This document shows, one piece after another, positions 8,020-17,869 of a DNA stretch of 64,000 nt. A program made the position numbers and the translations under genes. The stretch lies in the NCBI RefSeq assembly GCF_019264445.1, contig NZ_JAHVAB010000057.1, positions 1 to 64,000 on the forward strand. The letters are read 5' to 3'. The notes under the pieces are model-generated. The model searched no databases, was not told the DNA's origin, and was given only the letters and a program-made list of their open reading frames with translations. Origin of the DNA: Hydrogenophaga sp. Lineage in GTDB: Bacteria > Pseudomonadota > Gammaproteobacteria > Burkholderiales > Burkholderiaceae_C. Numbering within the stretch: position 1 is the first letter of the stretch; each line of letters starts with the position of its first letter.

Positions 8020-8060
8020 CTTCTAGGATTTTTCCGGTTTCGCCGGTACAGTGAGTTTCC

Positions 8061-8684
8061 ATGACCCGATACAACGCGCCCTTCGAAATCCATGTGCACG
8101 GCGACGTTCCCCTGCGCGAGGAAGTGGCCTACAACCAGATTCAGGACGCGCTCAAACCCTTGTGGCAATACGCGGGTGCGCGTTCGCTCGCAGCGGCTGC
8201 AGAGAGCAGTTATGAGGATGAACCAGGCATTCGCTTCGATGCCGAAGCACACGTGCTGCAGATCTGCTGGACGGTTCCTGGTGACGAGGACTTCCGCCAA
8301 ATCATCGAAGAGGCCTGCATGGGCCTGAATGACATCGCTTCGGCAGGGGCACCGCTGGAGGTGTCTTTCTACGACGCGGAGTACGACGAAGAGGATGAGG
8401 CTTCGCAAGAAGAGGCCCGGGACGATTTCCTGATGTGTTTCGTGGGGCCCACCCCTGCCGCCATCATGCAGGTCCAGCGCGATCTTCTGGTGCAGGATGT
8501 GCTGCACATCATGGAGCGTCACTTCGAACAGGCTGAGCTGGGTGAGGTGGTGGGCGTGATCGACAAGCTCTTCAACCAGCGGTTTGAATCGCTGGTCAAT
8601 TCCATGCAGCTGGGCAAGCCGCCGCGTGGCTATGGTGGCCCATCCGGGCACGGTGGCCCGCGCAAGCCGCGGCATCTGCACTAG
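8061..8684 (+). CDS. Conserved hypothetical protein of Comamonadaceae type
   Basis: 207 aa, soluble, acidic (DAEYDEEDEASQEEARDD near 115-132) with a basic Gly/His/Pro-rich tail (GYGGPSGHGGPRKPRHLH). No catalytic motif is recognised. It resembles a conserved burkholderial family (possibly DUF6806; from memory, not verified). It is the first core gene right of the island junction. Its function is unknown. Confidence 0.7.
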   Translation: MTRYNAPFEIHVHGDVPLREEVAYNQIQDALKPLWQYAGARSLAAAAESSYEDEPGIRFDAEAHVLQICWTVPGDEDFRQIIEEACMGLNDIASAGAPLEVSFYDAEYDEEDEASQEEARDDFLMCFVGPTPAAIMQVQRDLLVQDVLHIMERHFEQAELGEVVGVIDKLFNQRFESLVNSMQLGKPPRGYGGPSGHGGPRKPRHLH

Positions 8685-8731
8685 TCCGTGCATCACCGCG
8701 GTGGACAGTTCTTTCCCTCGCGACACGTACT

Positions 8732-8776
8732 AGACTCCAGCCCAGCGCGAGCAGATCGCCTCGCCGTCTGGAGTCT
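8732..8776 (+). promoter_or_regulatory. Hairpin masking the ribosome site of the MFS gene
   Basis: AGACTCCAG (8732-8740) pairs with CTGGAGTCT (8768-8776), with an inner GCGAG/CTCGC stem. The right arm contains GGAG at 8770-8773, the ribosome-binding site of the ATG at 8779. Folded, it would hide that site, suggesting translational control or simply a translation-limiting hairpin. Confidence 0.45.
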
Positions 8777-8778
8777 TC

Positions 8779-10089
8779 ATGGCCTTTTTCTCGACCGATG
8801 CCCTGAACCCTGGCGTGCGCAAGCGCGAGGTGTTTGGTTGGGCGATGTTCGACTTCGCGAACTCGGGTTACACCACGGTGGTGATCACAGCCGTGTTTGC
8901 CGCCTACTTTGTAGGTGTGGTGGCGGGTGGTGCCGATTGGGCGACGTTTGCGTGGACGCTGGCATTGAGCGTGTCGCATGTCGTCGTGATGTTCACGATT
9001 CCTGCGATGGGCGCCTGGGCGGACCGCCACGCGGCCAAGAAGCGCCTGCTCATGCTGACTACGTTGGGCTGCGTGCTGGCCACGGCTGCATTGGGGCTGG
9101 TGGGGCCGGGGGCGGTGGTGCTGGGGGTGGTGCTCATCGTGGTGTCCAACGTGTTCTTTGCCTGGGGGGAGTCGCTGGTGGCGGCCTTCCTGCCCGAACT
9201 GGCAAAGCCTGAGGCGATGGGCCGCGTCAGTGGCTGGGGCTGGAGCCTGGGCTATGTCGGGGGCATGCTGGCCTTGGGACTGAGCCTCGCGTATGTGCTG
9301 TGGGCGCAAGCGCAGGGACAGAAGGCTGAGCAGTTTGTCCCTGTGACGATGCTGATCACCGCCGGTGTGTTCGCTGTGGCCGCAATGTTCACCCTCGGGT
9401 TGCTGCGCGAACGTGCCCTGCCGCCCGCAAAACTGGAAGGCGCTTCCGGTTGGCGCGAATCGTTGCGCCAATTGCGCCGCACATTTCAGGAAGCGCGGCG
9501 CTATCGGGACTTCATGTGGTTGCTCGCCTGCGTGGCCGCCTATCAAGGCGGTGTGGCGGTAGCGATCACGCTGGCCGCCATCTATGCAGAGCAGGTGATT
9601 GGCTTCGTGCAGCAGGAAACCATGGTGCTGATCTTCGTGCTGAACATTGCGGCGGCGCTGGGTGCACTGGCCTTCGGGTACTGGCAGGACCGGCTGGGGC
9701 ACAAGCTGGCACTGGGCATCACGCTCGTGGGTTGGGTGGCGACCTGCCTCATCGCGGCGATCACCACCACCAAGGGCGGCTTCTGGTATGCGGCTGCCAT
9801 TGCCGGGGTGTGCATGGGGGCGAGTCAATCTTCAGGTCGCGCCATGGCGGGCATGCTGGCACCGCCTGCGCAGCTGGCCGAGTTTTTTGGTCTGTGGACT
9901 TTTGCCACGCGCGTGGCCAGCATCATTGGGCCGCTGAGCTACGGCGCCATCACTTGGATGACCGGGGGCAACCAGCGCCTGGCCATCGGTTTCACCGCGG
10001 TGTTGTTCGTGCTGGGTCTGGCTCTGCTGATGCCGGTGAACATGCAGCGCGGGCGCGCGGCGGCGCTTGGCATTGCGCACAAGCCCTAG
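8779..10089 (+). CDS. MFS transporter, UMF1 (Atg22-like) family
   Basis: 436 aa with about 12 membrane segments. The start FGWAMFDFANSGYTTVVITAVFAAYF is the signature opening of UMF1/Atg22-like permeases, and GRVSGWGWSLGYVGGMLAL is the conserved family motif after the fourth helices. The substrate is unknown. It lies in the inner membrane. The ribosome site GGAG lies within a hairpin. The stop codon overlaps convergent murI by 4 bp. Confidence 0.9.
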   Translation: MAFFSTDALNPGVRKREVFGWAMFDFANSGYTTVVITAVFAAYFVGVVAGGADWATFAWTLALSVSHVVVMFTIPAMGAWADRHAAKKRLLMLTTLGCVLATAALGLVGPGAVVLGVVLIVVSNVFFAWGESLVAAFLPELAKPEAMGRVSGWGWSLGYVGGMLALGLSLAYVLWAQAQGQKAEQFVPVTMLITAGVFAVAAMFTLGLLRERALPPAKLEGASGWRESLRQLRRTFQEARRYRDFMWLLACVAAYQGGVAVAITLAAIYAEQVIGFVQQETMVLIFVLNIAAALGALAFGYWQDRLGHKLALGITLVGWVATCLIAAITTTKGGFWYAAAIAGVCMGASQSSGRAMAGMLAPPAQLAEFFGLWTFATRVASIIGPLSYGAITWMTGGNQRLAIGFTAVLFVLGLALLMPVNMQRGRAAALGIAHKP

Positions 10090-10913
10090 TTGACGGCTGG
10101 GCGCAGTTCGGTGGCCAGGCGTTGGGCTTCGCCCTTCAGGCCGAGCCAGCGATGGGCGGCTTGCGTCAATGCCACCGGGTCGCCCGTGGTCAGCAGCAGA
10201 GGTTCGGCGAACGAGCTGGCTTCGGGCGCTTGAACGCCCAGCACGTCGCGCGTGCGGCGGGCAACGGCCACGCCGGTGTCGACCAGCGAGACGTCGGGTC
10301 CGCACAGCTGGCTGAGCGTGTGCAGGGCAAACGGGTAGTGGGTGCAGCCCAGCACGATGGTGTCGACGGCGTTCGGGCTGCCTGCCATGTGCGTCACTTC
10401 TTTCACATAAAGCTCGCACAAGGACTGGATGGCGGGCTGGTCGTGCCGTTCGATGGCCGCGGCCAGGCCATCGCACGGCTGGCAATGGAACTGCAGCGGG
10501 CGTGGCGATGCACGCATGAGCTGGTCGCGCAAGCGGGCAAAACGCGCGCTGCCCAGCGTTCCGCGCGTCGCCAGCACGCCGATGTGCCCCGTCCGGCTCA
10601 GGGCCGCTGCTGGCTTGAGCGCAGGCTCCACGCCAACGATGGGCATGTCGGGAAATTGCAGGCGCAGTGGATCGATCGCGTGAGCGGTGGCGGTGTTGCA
10701 GGCCACCACCAGCGCGTCGATGCCATGCTGCGCGCGCAGGACCTCCGCTATGCGGTGGGTTCTCTCCGAGACGTCTTGCGCGGTGCGTTCACCGTAGGGC
10801 GCGTGGGCGCTGTCGGCGGCGTAGACGAAGCGGGCGCCTGGCAGCTCGGCGAGCAGGGCCTGCAGCACACTCAGGCCGCCGACCCCGCTGTCGAAGACGC
10901 CAATGGTTTTCAA
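10086..10913 (-). CDS. murI: Glutamate racemase
   Basis: 275 aa. Converts L- to D-glutamate for peptidoglycan. IGVFDSGVGGLSVL is the N-terminal signature; the two catalytic cysteines are in VVACNTATAH (C72) and VLGCTHYPF (C190). The start is a TTG at 10913 overlapping the fumarase TGA (TTGA); longer forms run 18 codons into fumarase with a basic, non-family extension. No ribosome site precedes it, so translation is probably coupled to termination of the fumarase gene. Confidence 0.93.
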   Translation of the reverse strand: MKTIGVFDSGVGGLSVLQALLAELPGARFVYAADSAHAPYGERTAQDVSERTHRIAEVLRAQHGIDALVVACNTATAHAIDPLRLQFPDMPIVGVEPALKPAAALSRTGHIGVLATRGTLGSARFARLRDQLMRASPRPLQFHCQPCDGLAAAIERHDQPAIQSLCELYVKEVTHMAGSPNAVDTIVLGCTHYPFALHTLSQLCGPDVSLVDTGVAVARRTRDVLGVQAPEASSFAEPLLLTTGDPVALTQAAHRWLGLKGEAQRLATELRPAVN

Positions 10914-12463
10914 GCGGCGGCGACGCTGATGCCCTTGAACTCGCCCGTGGCGATGCGCTTTTGCCACTCGGCCGGGCCGGTGATGTGCGCGCTGGTGCCG
11001 CCGGCGTCGACCGCCACGGTCACGGGCATGTCCACCACGTCGAACTCGTAGATGGCTTCCATGCCCAGGTCTTCAAAGCCGACGACCTTGGCGTGTTTGA
11101 TGGCCTTGGACACGAGGTAGGCGGCGCCGCCCACGGCCATCAGGTAAGCGCTCTTGTGCTTCTTGATGGACTCGATCGCCACCGGGCCACGCTCGGCCTT
11201 CCCGATCATGGCGATGAGGCCGGTCTGCTCCAGCATCATGTCGGTGAACCCGTCCATGCGGGTGGCGGTGGTCGGGCCGGCGGGGCCCACGGCTTCGTCG
11301 CGCACCGGGTCGACCGGACCGACGTAGTAGATGACGCGGTTGGTGAAGTCCACCGGCAGTTTCTCGCCTTTGGCCAGCATGGTCTGGATGCGCTTGTGCG
11401 CGGCGTCGCGGCCGGTGAGCATCTTGCCGTTGAGCAACAGGGTCTGGCCCGGCTTCCAGCTGGCCACCTCGGCCGGCGTGAGAGCGTTCAGGTCCACGCG
11501 CTGGCTCTTCTGGGTGTCGGGCACCCAGTTGACGTTGGGCCAGAGGTCCAGGCTGGGCGCGTCGAGGTACACGGGGCCGCTGCCGTTGAGCACGAAGTGG
11601 GCGTGGCGGGTGGCCGCGCAGTTGGGGATCATGGCCACGGGCTTGCTGGCCGCGTGCGTGGGGTACATCTTGATCTTGATGTCGAGCACGGTGGTCAGGC
11701 CGCCCAGGCCTTGTGCGCCAATGCCCAGCGCGTTGACCTTTTCATACAGCTCCAGGCGCAGCTCCTCGACCTGGTCGAGCTTCTCGCCCTTGGCGGACTT
11801 GGCCTGCAGCTCGTACATGTCGATGTCGTCCATCAGGCTTTCCTTGGCCATCAGCACCGCCTTCTCGGCGGTGCCGCCGATGCCGATGCCCAGCATGCCC
11901 GGCGGGCACCAGCCAGCGCCCATGGTCGGCACGGTTTTCAGCACCCAGTCGACCACGGAGTCGCCCGGGTTGAGCATGATCATCTTGCTTTTGTTTTCGC
12001 TGCCGCCGCCTTTGGCGGCCACGGTCACTTCCACCGTGTCGCCGGGCACGAGCTCGGTGAAGATCACGGCGGGGGTGTTGTCCTTGGTGTTCTTGCGCGC
12101 GAACTGCGGATCGGCCACCACGCTGGCGCGCAGCTGGTTGTCGGGGTGGTTGTAGCCGCGGCGCACGCCTTCGTTGATGGCGTCGTCCAGGCTGCCGGTG
12201 AAGCCTTCCAGGCGCACATTCATACCCACTTTCAGGAACACGTTCACGATGCCGGTGTCCTGGCAGATCGGGCGGTGTCCGGTGGCGCTCATCTTGCTGT
12301 TGGTCAGGATCTGCGCGATCGCGTCTTTGGCCGCCGGGCTTTGCTCGCGCTCGTAGGCGCGGGCCAGGTGGGCGATGTAGTCGGCGGGGTGGTAGTACGA
12401 GATGTATTGCAGGGCGGCGGCAATGCTCTCGACGAGGTCGTCGCGCTGGATCGTGGTCGTCAT
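10910..12463 (-). CDS. Class I (iron-sulfur) fumarate hydratase
   Basis: 517 aa. Interconverts fumarate and malate using a [4Fe-4S] cluster; the ligand cysteines are in RPICQDTGIV, GAGWCPPGML and IPNCAATRHAHF. The alpha and beta parts are joined in one chain, as in FumA/FumB. I chose the ATG at 12463 (MTTTIQRDDLV) because conserved sequence begins there; further upstream the frame is open but not family-like. A second, class II fumarase is encoded at 21435. It is cotranscribed with murI. Confidence 0.95.
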   Translation of the reverse strand: MTTTIQRDDLVESIAAALQYISYYHPADYIAHLARAYEREQSPAAKDAIAQILTNSKMSATGHRPICQDTGIVNVFLKVGMNVRLEGFTGSLDDAINEGVRRGYNHPDNQLRASVVADPQFARKNTKDNTPAVIFTELVPGDTVEVTVAAKGGGSENKSKMIMLNPGDSVVDWVLKTVPTMGAGWCPPGMLGIGIGGTAEKAVLMAKESLMDDIDMYELQAKSAKGEKLDQVEELRLELYEKVNALGIGAQGLGGLTTVLDIKIKMYPTHAASKPVAMIPNCAATRHAHFVLNGSGPVYLDAPSLDLWPNVNWVPDTQKSQRVDLNALTPAEVASWKPGQTLLLNGKMLTGRDAAHKRIQTMLAKGEKLPVDFTNRVIYYVGPVDPVRDEAVGPAGPTTATRMDGFTDMMLEQTGLIAMIGKAERGPVAIESIKKHKSAYLMAVGGAAYLVSKAIKHAKVVGFEDLGMEAIYEFDVVDMPVTVAVDAGGTSAHITGPAEWQKRIATGEFKGISVAAA

Positions 12464-12520
12464 GGGGAGGACTGTGATGGGTTGATGAAGGACGCTCGCC
12501 AGTGTATCGAAGGTCCCCAT

Positions 12521-12567
12521 GTTCAGCTTTGTGAACAGGCCCCGGACACCGGTTGCGAAAGCTGAAC
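12521..12567. repeat. Inverted repeat between fumarase and mrp operon
   Basis: GTTCAGCTTT at 12521-12530 and AAAGCTGAAC at 12558-12567, perfect 10-bp arms 27 bp apart, in the divergent promoter region. It could be a regulator site or an RNA stem in the leader of either gene. No T-run follows. Confidence 0.5.
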
Positions 12568-12678
12568 ACACGCATGTGGCCGGGTCTCGCAAGTCGTTGA
12601 TTTTAAAGGGTCGATGTGCGTGCGCCGGTTGGTACGCGGCTTGCAAACCACCTGGGTCGAAGGAGACCCGTTGCCGTG

Positions 12679-14979
12679 ATGCTTGCCACCCTTGTTTTTT
12701 CCACGCTGGCCGCTGGTGCGCTGGCGCCGGCGGTGGTGCGTCTCGGTTTTGCGCATACCCTGGCGCTGCTGCCTGCCGGCCTGTTTGTGGCTTTTCTCTC
12801 GTGGTGGCCCGATGTCACCGGCGGTCAAGTCGTGCTGCAGCAACTGGCCTGGATTCCCAGCCTGGACGTGGCGCTGTCGCTGCGGCTCGATGGCCTGTCG
12901 CTGCTGTTTGCGCTGCTCATCACCGGCATCGGCACGTTCATCTACCTGTACGCCGCCAGCTACCTCCACGGTCAGGCCGACTTGCCGCGCTTCTTCGCGT
13001 TCCTCACGCTGTTCATGGGCGCGATGCTTGGGGCAGTGCTGGCCGACGACCTCATTGCCTTGCTGGTGTTCTGGGAGTTGACCAGCCTCACGTCGTTCCT
13101 GTTGATCGGCTACGAGCCCGAGAAACCGCAGGCGCGCCGCGCCGCACAACAGGGCTTGCTGATCACGGTGGCCGGCGGCTTGTGTTTGCTGGCCGGCGCG
13201 ATTCTGCTGGGCATGGCCGCGGGCTCGATGCGCATCACCGACATCCTCGTGCAGGGTCCGGCGCTGGTGGCGCACCCCATGGCACCGGCCATCATCGTGC
13301 TGGTGGCGCTCGGCGCGTTTGCCAAGTCGGCGCAGGCGCCGCTGCACGCCTGGCTGGCGAATGCCATGGCCGCGCCCACGCCGGTGTCCGCGTTCCTGCA
13401 CTCGGCCACCATGGTGAAGCTGGGCGTGTACCTGCTGGCACGGCTGAACCCGGCGCTGGGCGAGCACGCGTGGTGGGGCAGCCTGCTGGTGCCGGTGGGC
13501 CTGCTCACGATGTTCATGGGCACGGTGCTGGCGCTGCGTGCGAGCGATCTCAAGCGCGTGCTGGCGTACTCCACGGTGGTGTCGCTGGGCACGCTGGTGG
13601 CGTTGATCGGCCTGCCGCACCCGATGGCGGCCACAGCCATGGTCACCTTCCTGCTGGCACACGCGCTGTACAAGGCCTGCCTGTTCATGGTGGCCGGCAT
13701 CGTGGACCACGCCGCCGGCACGCGCGATGCAACACGTCTGGGCGGGCTGGCGCGCGCCATGCCGCTCACCGCGCTGGTGGCGGTGCTGGCGGGTCTGTCG
13801 ATGGCCGGCTTGCCGCCCTTTGTGGGCTTCATTGGCAAGGAACTCATTTACGAGGCTGCGCTGGGCGGTGCCTGGTGGCCCGTGGGGGTGGCCTTGCTGG
13901 CCAACGCCTGCATGGTGGTGGTGGCGGGCGTGGTCGCCTTGCGTTGCTTCTTCGGGCCCGCGCAGCCGGTGCCCGGCACCCCGCACGACCCGGGTTTGGC
14001 CATGTGGATCGGCCCCTTGACGCTGGCCTTGCTCGGTTTGTTGTTTGGTCTGGTGCCGGCCTGGCCGTCGCTCTTGCTGGGCCCTGCAGCCAGCGCCGTG
14101 GCGGGCCGTGAGGTGGCCACGGCGCTCTCGCTCTGGCATGGCTTCACGCCCATGCTGGCCCTGAGCGCGCTCACCTTGGCCCTGGGTGCGCTGGCGCTGT
14201 GGGGCTGGCCGGCGTTGCGCCGCTCCATGGCGGGGTGGACATTTGTCGAGCGCTGGGGGCCCGACCTGGGTTACGACCACGCCATCGTCGGGCTGCAGAA
14301 CGTGGCCGCCTGGCAGACGCGCCGCATCCAAACGGGCAGCCTGCGCCGGTACCTGGGCACCTTCTTCGCGTTCACGGCGGCGTGTCTGCTGCTCACGCTG
14401 TGGGCGCGCGACGGGCTGGCCGTGGTGCTGCCGCGCTGGGAAGAGGTCGGCCCCGAGGTGGCTCTGCCGGTGCTGCTTGTGCTGGCCTCGGCCATGGTGC
14501 TGCGCGCGCACAGTTTCATGGCCGGCATCGTCACGGCGGGCATGGTCGGCTTTCTGGTGGCGCTCACGTTTCTGTTTCGCGGCGCGCCCGATCTGGCGTT
14601 CACCCAGTTTTCGGTGGAGGCCCTGGCCATCGTGATCCTGCTGGCCATCGTGGGGCGCATGCCTTTCCATGAGGTGGACCCGCGCCGCCCCGGCGAGCGG
14701 CGCCGCGATGCGCTGGCTGCGGTGGCGTTCGGCGTGGCGGCCACGCTGGTCTTGCTGGCCGTGGTGGCCACGCCGTTTGACGAGCGGCTGTCCGACTACT
14801 TCCGCATCACCAGCGTGCCCGAGGCCTACGGCCGCAATCTGGTCAACGTGATCATCGTGGACTTCCGTGCGCTGGACACGCTGGGCGAGATCGCCGTGCT
14901 GGCACTGGCGGCGCTGGCGGCTGCGGCGGTGATCACCAGCGTGCGCGCCCGCCGCGCCGACGACCAGGAGGCCGCATGA
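12679..14979 (+). CDS. mrpA: Mrp Na+/H+ antiporter subunit A
   Basis: 766 aa, mostly membrane helices. NuoL-like proton channel core with [15 protein letters not shown] (the conserved Glu), [36 protein letters not shown] (key Lys and His residues), and a C-terminal MrpB-like domain from about 600 ([22 protein letters not shown]). It works with the following subunits to expel Na+ in exchange for H+. AAGGAG at 12659-12664 suits the ATG at 12679 or a GTG at 12676. It is the first gene of a seven-gene operon with overlapping stops and starts. Confidence 0.93.
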   Translation: MLATLVFSTLAAGALAPAVVRLGFAHTLALLPAGLFVAFLSWWPDVTGGQVVLQQLAWIPSLDVALSLRLDGLSLLFALLITGIGTFIYLYAASYLHGQADLPRFFAFLTLFMGAMLGAVLADDLIALLVFWELTSLTSFLLIGYEPEKPQARRAAQQGLLITVAGGLCLLAGAILLGMAAGSMRITDILVQGPALVAHPMAPAIIVLVALGAFAKSAQAPLHAWLANAMAAPTPVSAFLHSATMVKLGVYLLARLNPALGEHAWWGSLLVPVGLLTMFMGTVLALRASDLKRVLAYSTVVSLGTLVALIGLPHPMAATAMVTFLLAHALYKACLFMVAGIVDHAAGTRDATRLGGLARAMPLTALVAVLAGLSMAGLPPFVGFIGKELIYEAALGGAWWPVGVALLANACMVVVAGVVALRCFFGPAQPVPGTPHDPGLAMWIGPLTLALLGLLFGLVPAWPSLLLGPAASAVAGREVATALSLWHGFTPMLALSALTLALGALALWGWPALRRSMAGWTFVERWGPDLGYDHAIVGLQNVAAWQTRRIQTGSLRRYLGTFFAFTAACLLLTLWARDGLAVVLPRWEEVGPEVALPVLLVLASAMVLRAHSFMAGIVTAGMVGFLVALTFLFRGAPDLAFTQFSVEALAIVILLAIVGRMPFHEVDPRRPGERRRDALAAVAFGVAATLVLLAVVATPFDERLSDYFRITSVPEAYGRNLVNVIIVDFRALDTLGEIAVLALAALAAAAVITSVRARRADDQEAA

Positions 14980-15377
14980 ACCCGCTCATCTTGCGCGTGT
15001 GCGGGCGGCTGGTACTGCCCGTGGCGCTGGCGTTTTCCTTGTACCTGCTCTGGCGTGGGCACAACGAGCCCGGGGGTGGTTTCGTCGGCGGTCTCATGGC
15101 GGCGGCCGGCTTGGCGATGTATGCGCTGCCGCGGGGCCGCGCGCGGCTGCTGGCGCTGTTGCGCGTCTCTCCGGGTGGCATTGCCGCGGTGGGCCTGGTG
15201 CTGGCGGTGGCGTCGGGCCTGCCCGGTGTGCTGCTGGGGCAGCCCTTCCTCACCCACCAGTGGGCGGTGTGGGACAGCGGCTTTGTGATCGGCACGGCGC
15301 TGCTGTTTGACATCGGCGTCTACCTCGCGGTGCTGGGCTCGGTGCTGTCGCTTCTCTCTCACTACCTGGACGACTGA
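14976..15377 (+). CDS. mrpB: Mrp Na+/H+ antiporter subunit B
   Basis: 133 aa with four membrane helices. [17 protein letters not shown] and [13 protein letters not shown] are MnhB/MrpB family signatures. The start overlaps the mrpA stop (ATGA) and its own stop overlaps mrpC. It is a membrane part of the antiporter complex. Confidence 0.92.
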   Translation: MNPLILRVCGRLVLPVALAFSLYLLWRGHNEPGGGFVGGLMAAAGLAMYALPRGRARLLALLRVSPGGIAAVGLVLAVASGLPGVLLGQPFLTHQWAVWDSGFVIGTALLFDIGVYLAVLGSVLSLLSHYLDD

Positions 15378-15724
15378 TGGAATTCTTCTTCGTGCTGGCC
15401 TTCGGCGTCATGACGTCCATCGCGGCTTATCTGCTGATGTCGCGCAACGTGCTGCGCATCGTGCTCGGCCTGCTGCTGCTGGGCAACTGCGCCAACCTGT
15501 CGATCTTCATTTCGGGGCGCCTGAGCTCGCGCGTGCCTCCGCTGGTGGCGGAGGGTGAAACCTTCATTGCCGCCAGCGCCAACCCGCTGCCGCAAGCGCT
15601 CATCCTTACCGCCATCGTGATCTCGTTCGCCCTGGTGGCGTTTGCTGTGGTGCTGTTCGAGCAAGCCCACCAGCGCCTGGGCACGCTCGACACCGATGCC
15701 ATGCGCGAGGCGGAGCCGAAATGA
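15377..15724 (+). CDS. mrpC: Mrp Na+/H+ antiporter subunit C (NuoK-like)
   Basis: 115 aa with three membrane helices, NuoK-like. GLLLLGNCANLSIF and the segment ANPLPQALILTAIVISFALVAF are the conserved MrpC motifs. It overlaps mrpB by one base and mrpD by 4 bp. Confidence 0.92.
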   Translation: MEFFFVLAFGVMTSIAAYLLMSRNVLRIVLGLLLLGNCANLSIFISGRLSSRVPPLVAEGETFIAASANPLPQALILTAIVISFALVAFAVVLFEQAHQRLGTLDTDAMREAEPK

Positions 15725-17244
15725 ACGCCCACCTCTTGCTGACCCTGCCAGTGGCCATTCCGCTGCTGACGCTGGCGGCGTGTGCGCTGTTGCGCGGCCA
15801 CCCGCTCACCCAGCGCGGCGTGAGCGTGGCCGGCAGCGTGGCCTTGCTGCTGGCGGCGCTGGCCCTGTTCCAGGCCGTGTTTGACGGCACCGTGCTGGCC
15901 ACGCACTTCGGCGCCTGGGCCGCGCCGTTCGGTATCACCTTCGTGGCCGACCTGCTCTCGGCGGCCATGGTGCTGGTGACGGCGGTGATGGCGGTGGCGG
16001 TGTCCATCTACGCGCTGGTGGACGGGGCGCGCGAACGCGAGCGCGCCTTCTTTCACCCGCTGTACCACGGCCTGCTCATGGGCGTGTGCGGTGCGTTCCT
16101 TACGGGCGATTTGTTCAACCTGTACGTCTGGTTCGAGATCATGCTGATCTCGTCGTTCGGCCTGCTGGTGGTGGGTGGCACGCGCGCGCAGCTGGACGCA
16201 GGGGTCAAGTACGTCACGCTCAACCTCGTGGCCACCACGCTGTTTCTGGTGGCGGTGGGTTTTCTGTATGGCGTCACCGGCACGCTCAACCTGGCCGACC
16301 TGGCGCGCACGCTGCCCACGGTGGAAAACCAGGGCCTGGTGACCACGCTGGCGGTGATGTTCCTGCTCGCGTTTGGCTCCAAGGCCGCGCTGTTCCCGCT
16401 GTTCTTCTGGCTGCCGGCGGCGTACCACACAGCCAGTGCCCCGGTGGTGGCGATCTTTGCCGCGCTGCTCACCAAGGTGGGCGTGTACGCGATCCTGCGC
16501 ACCTTCACCCTGCTGTTCAACGGCGACGCGGGCTTTACCGGCCCGATCATCGGCGTGGTGGCCGTGCTCACGATGGTGACCGGCGTGCTGGGCGCGGCGG
16601 CGCACTACGACATTCGGCGCATCCTGTCGTTCCACATCATCAGCCAGATCGGCTACATGCTGGTGGGCTTGGCCGTGGCCACGCCCATGGCGCTGGCCGG
16701 CTCGGTGCTGTACGTGGTGCACCACATCGTGGTCAAGGCCAACCTGTTCCTGATCGCGGGTGCCATGCGCGTGGCCGGCGGGGGCTTCGAACTCAGGGCC
16801 ATGGGCGGCCTGCACCGCAGCGCGCCGCTGCTGGCGCTGCTGTTTGCGGTGCCGGCGCTCTCGCTGGCGGGCGTGCCGCCGCTCTCGGGCTTCTGGGCCA
16901 AGTTCATGGTGGTGAAGTCCAGCCTGGACGCGGGCCACATGGTGCTGGCCGGCGTGGCGCTGGCCGTGGGCGTGCTCACGCTGTATTCGATGGTGAAGAT
17001 CTGGAACGAGGCCTTCTGGAAAGCACCCACCACGGCGCAGTCGGCCGAAGCCGCGGCCCGCTGGCGTGCCGCGCCGCGCACGAGATGGGCCATGCTGGTG
17101 CCGGTGGCGGCGCTGGCGGCCATCACGCTCACCATCGGCCTGGCCACCGAACCCTTTGTGGATTTCTCGCTGCGGGCAGCCGACCAGCTGCTCGTTCCCG
17201 ATGGCTACATGCGGGCCGTGCTCGGCCAGGAGGCGTTTCCATGA
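15721..17244 (+). CDS. mrpD: Mrp Na+/H+ antiporter subunit D (NuoN-like)
   Basis: 507 aa, about 14 membrane helices. The proton-channel family motif is visible: FNLYVWFEIMLISSFGLLVVG with the conserved Glu, and KAALFPLFFWLPAAYHTASAPVVAIFAALLTKVGVYAILR with key Lys residues. It is paralogous to mrpA and to complex I antiporter-like subunits. It overlaps mrpC and mrpE by 4 bp each. Confidence 0.93.
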   Translation: MNAHLLLTLPVAIPLLTLAACALLRGHPLTQRGVSVAGSVALLLAALALFQAVFDGTVLATHFGAWAAPFGITFVADLLSAAMVLVTAVMAVAVSIYALVDGARERERAFFHPLYHGLLMGVCGAFLTGDLFNLYVWFEIMLISSFGLLVVGGTRAQLDAGVKYVTLNLVATTLFLVAVGFLYGVTGTLNLADLARTLPTVENQGLVTTLAVMFLLAFGSKAALFPLFFWLPAAYHTASAPVVAIFAALLTKVGVYAILRTFTLLFNGDAGFTGPIIGVVAVLTMVTGVLGAAAHYDIRRILSFHIISQIGYMLVGLAVATPMALAGSVLYVVHHIVVKANLFLIAGAMRVAGGGFELRAMGGLHRSAPLLALLFAVPALSLAGVPPLSGFWAKFMVVKSSLDAGHMVLAGVALAVGVLTLYSMVKIWNEAFWKAPTTAQSAEAAARWRAAPRTRWAMLVPVAALAAITLTIGLATEPFVDFSLRAADQLLVPDGYMRAVLGQEAFP

Positions 17245-17585
17245 CGACGATGCGGTCCCTCTGGAACTGGCTGGCGCTGGCCGGCATCTTCATGCGCGAG
17301 CTGCTGCTCTCGGTGCACCAGGTGGCGCTGACCGTGCTGCACCCCGGGCGCGCGGCGCGCAGCGGCATCGTGGCCATTCCGCTGACGGTGCGCAGCGACG
17401 CAGGCATTGCGATGCTGGCCAACATGATCACGCTCACACCCGGCACCACCAGCCTGCACATCTCGGCCGACCGCACGGTGCTCTACGCCCACGTGATGAA
17501 CCTCGAAGGCGACCCGGTGGCGCAGATCGTGGATGGCTTTGAGGCCCGCGTGCGCGCCGCGCTGGGCGAAGGAGGACGGCCATGA
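17241..17585 (+). CDS. mrpE: Mrp Na+/H+ antiporter subunit E
   Basis: 114 aa. IFMRELLLSVHQVA is the family opening; GIVAIPLTVRSDAGIAMLANMITLTPGTTSLHIS is the hallmark MNHE motif. Two N-terminal membrane segments and a small soluble tail. AGGAGG at 17228-17233 precedes the ATG at 17241, which overlaps the mrpD stop. Confidence 0.92.
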   Translation: MTTMRSLWNWLALAGIFMRELLLSVHQVALTVLHPGRAARSGIVAIPLTVRSDAGIAMLANMITLTPGTTSLHISADRTVLYAHVMNLEGDPVAQIVDGFEARVRAALGEGGRP

Positions 17586-17869
17586 ACCTGCCGCACTGGG
17601 TGCTCGCGGTCACGGCCGCGCTGTTGCTGCTCTCCATGGTGCTGGCGAGCGTGCGCATCGTGCGCGGCCCGCACGCGGCCGACCGCGTCGTCGCGCTGGA
17701 CATGCTCAGCCTGCTGGGTGTGGCGGCCGCCGGGCTGGCTGCGCTGGTGGCCGACAGCACCGCGTTTGTCGACATCGCGCTGGGCGTGGCGCTGATCGGC
17801 TTTCTGGCCACGGTGGCGTTTGCCGCCTTCATTGAGCGCGGCTCGATCCGCGAGGAGGACACACCATGA
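17582..17869 (+). CDS. mrpF: Mrp Na+/H+ antiporter subunit F
   Basis: 95 aa, three membrane helices. VRGPHAADRVVALDMLS is the MnhF/MrpF signature. GGAGG lies just upstream, and start and stop overlap the neighbouring genes by 4 bp, continuing the tight coupling of the operon. Confidence 0.92.
   Translation: MNLPHWVLAVTAALLLLSMVLASVRIVRGPHAADRVVALDMLSLLGVAAAGLAALVADSTAFVDIALGVALIGFLATVAFAAFIERGSIREEDTP

Noticed and set aside
10667-12565. A 632-codon plus-strand frame opposite murI and fumarase
   Set aside because: Antisense to well-supported enzymes, with a His/Gly/Val-biased composition typical of a shadow frame.
12523-14670. A 715-codon minus-strand frame opposite mrpA
   Set aside because: Low-complexity His/Gln/Arg composition, a shadow of the mrpA codon pattern.
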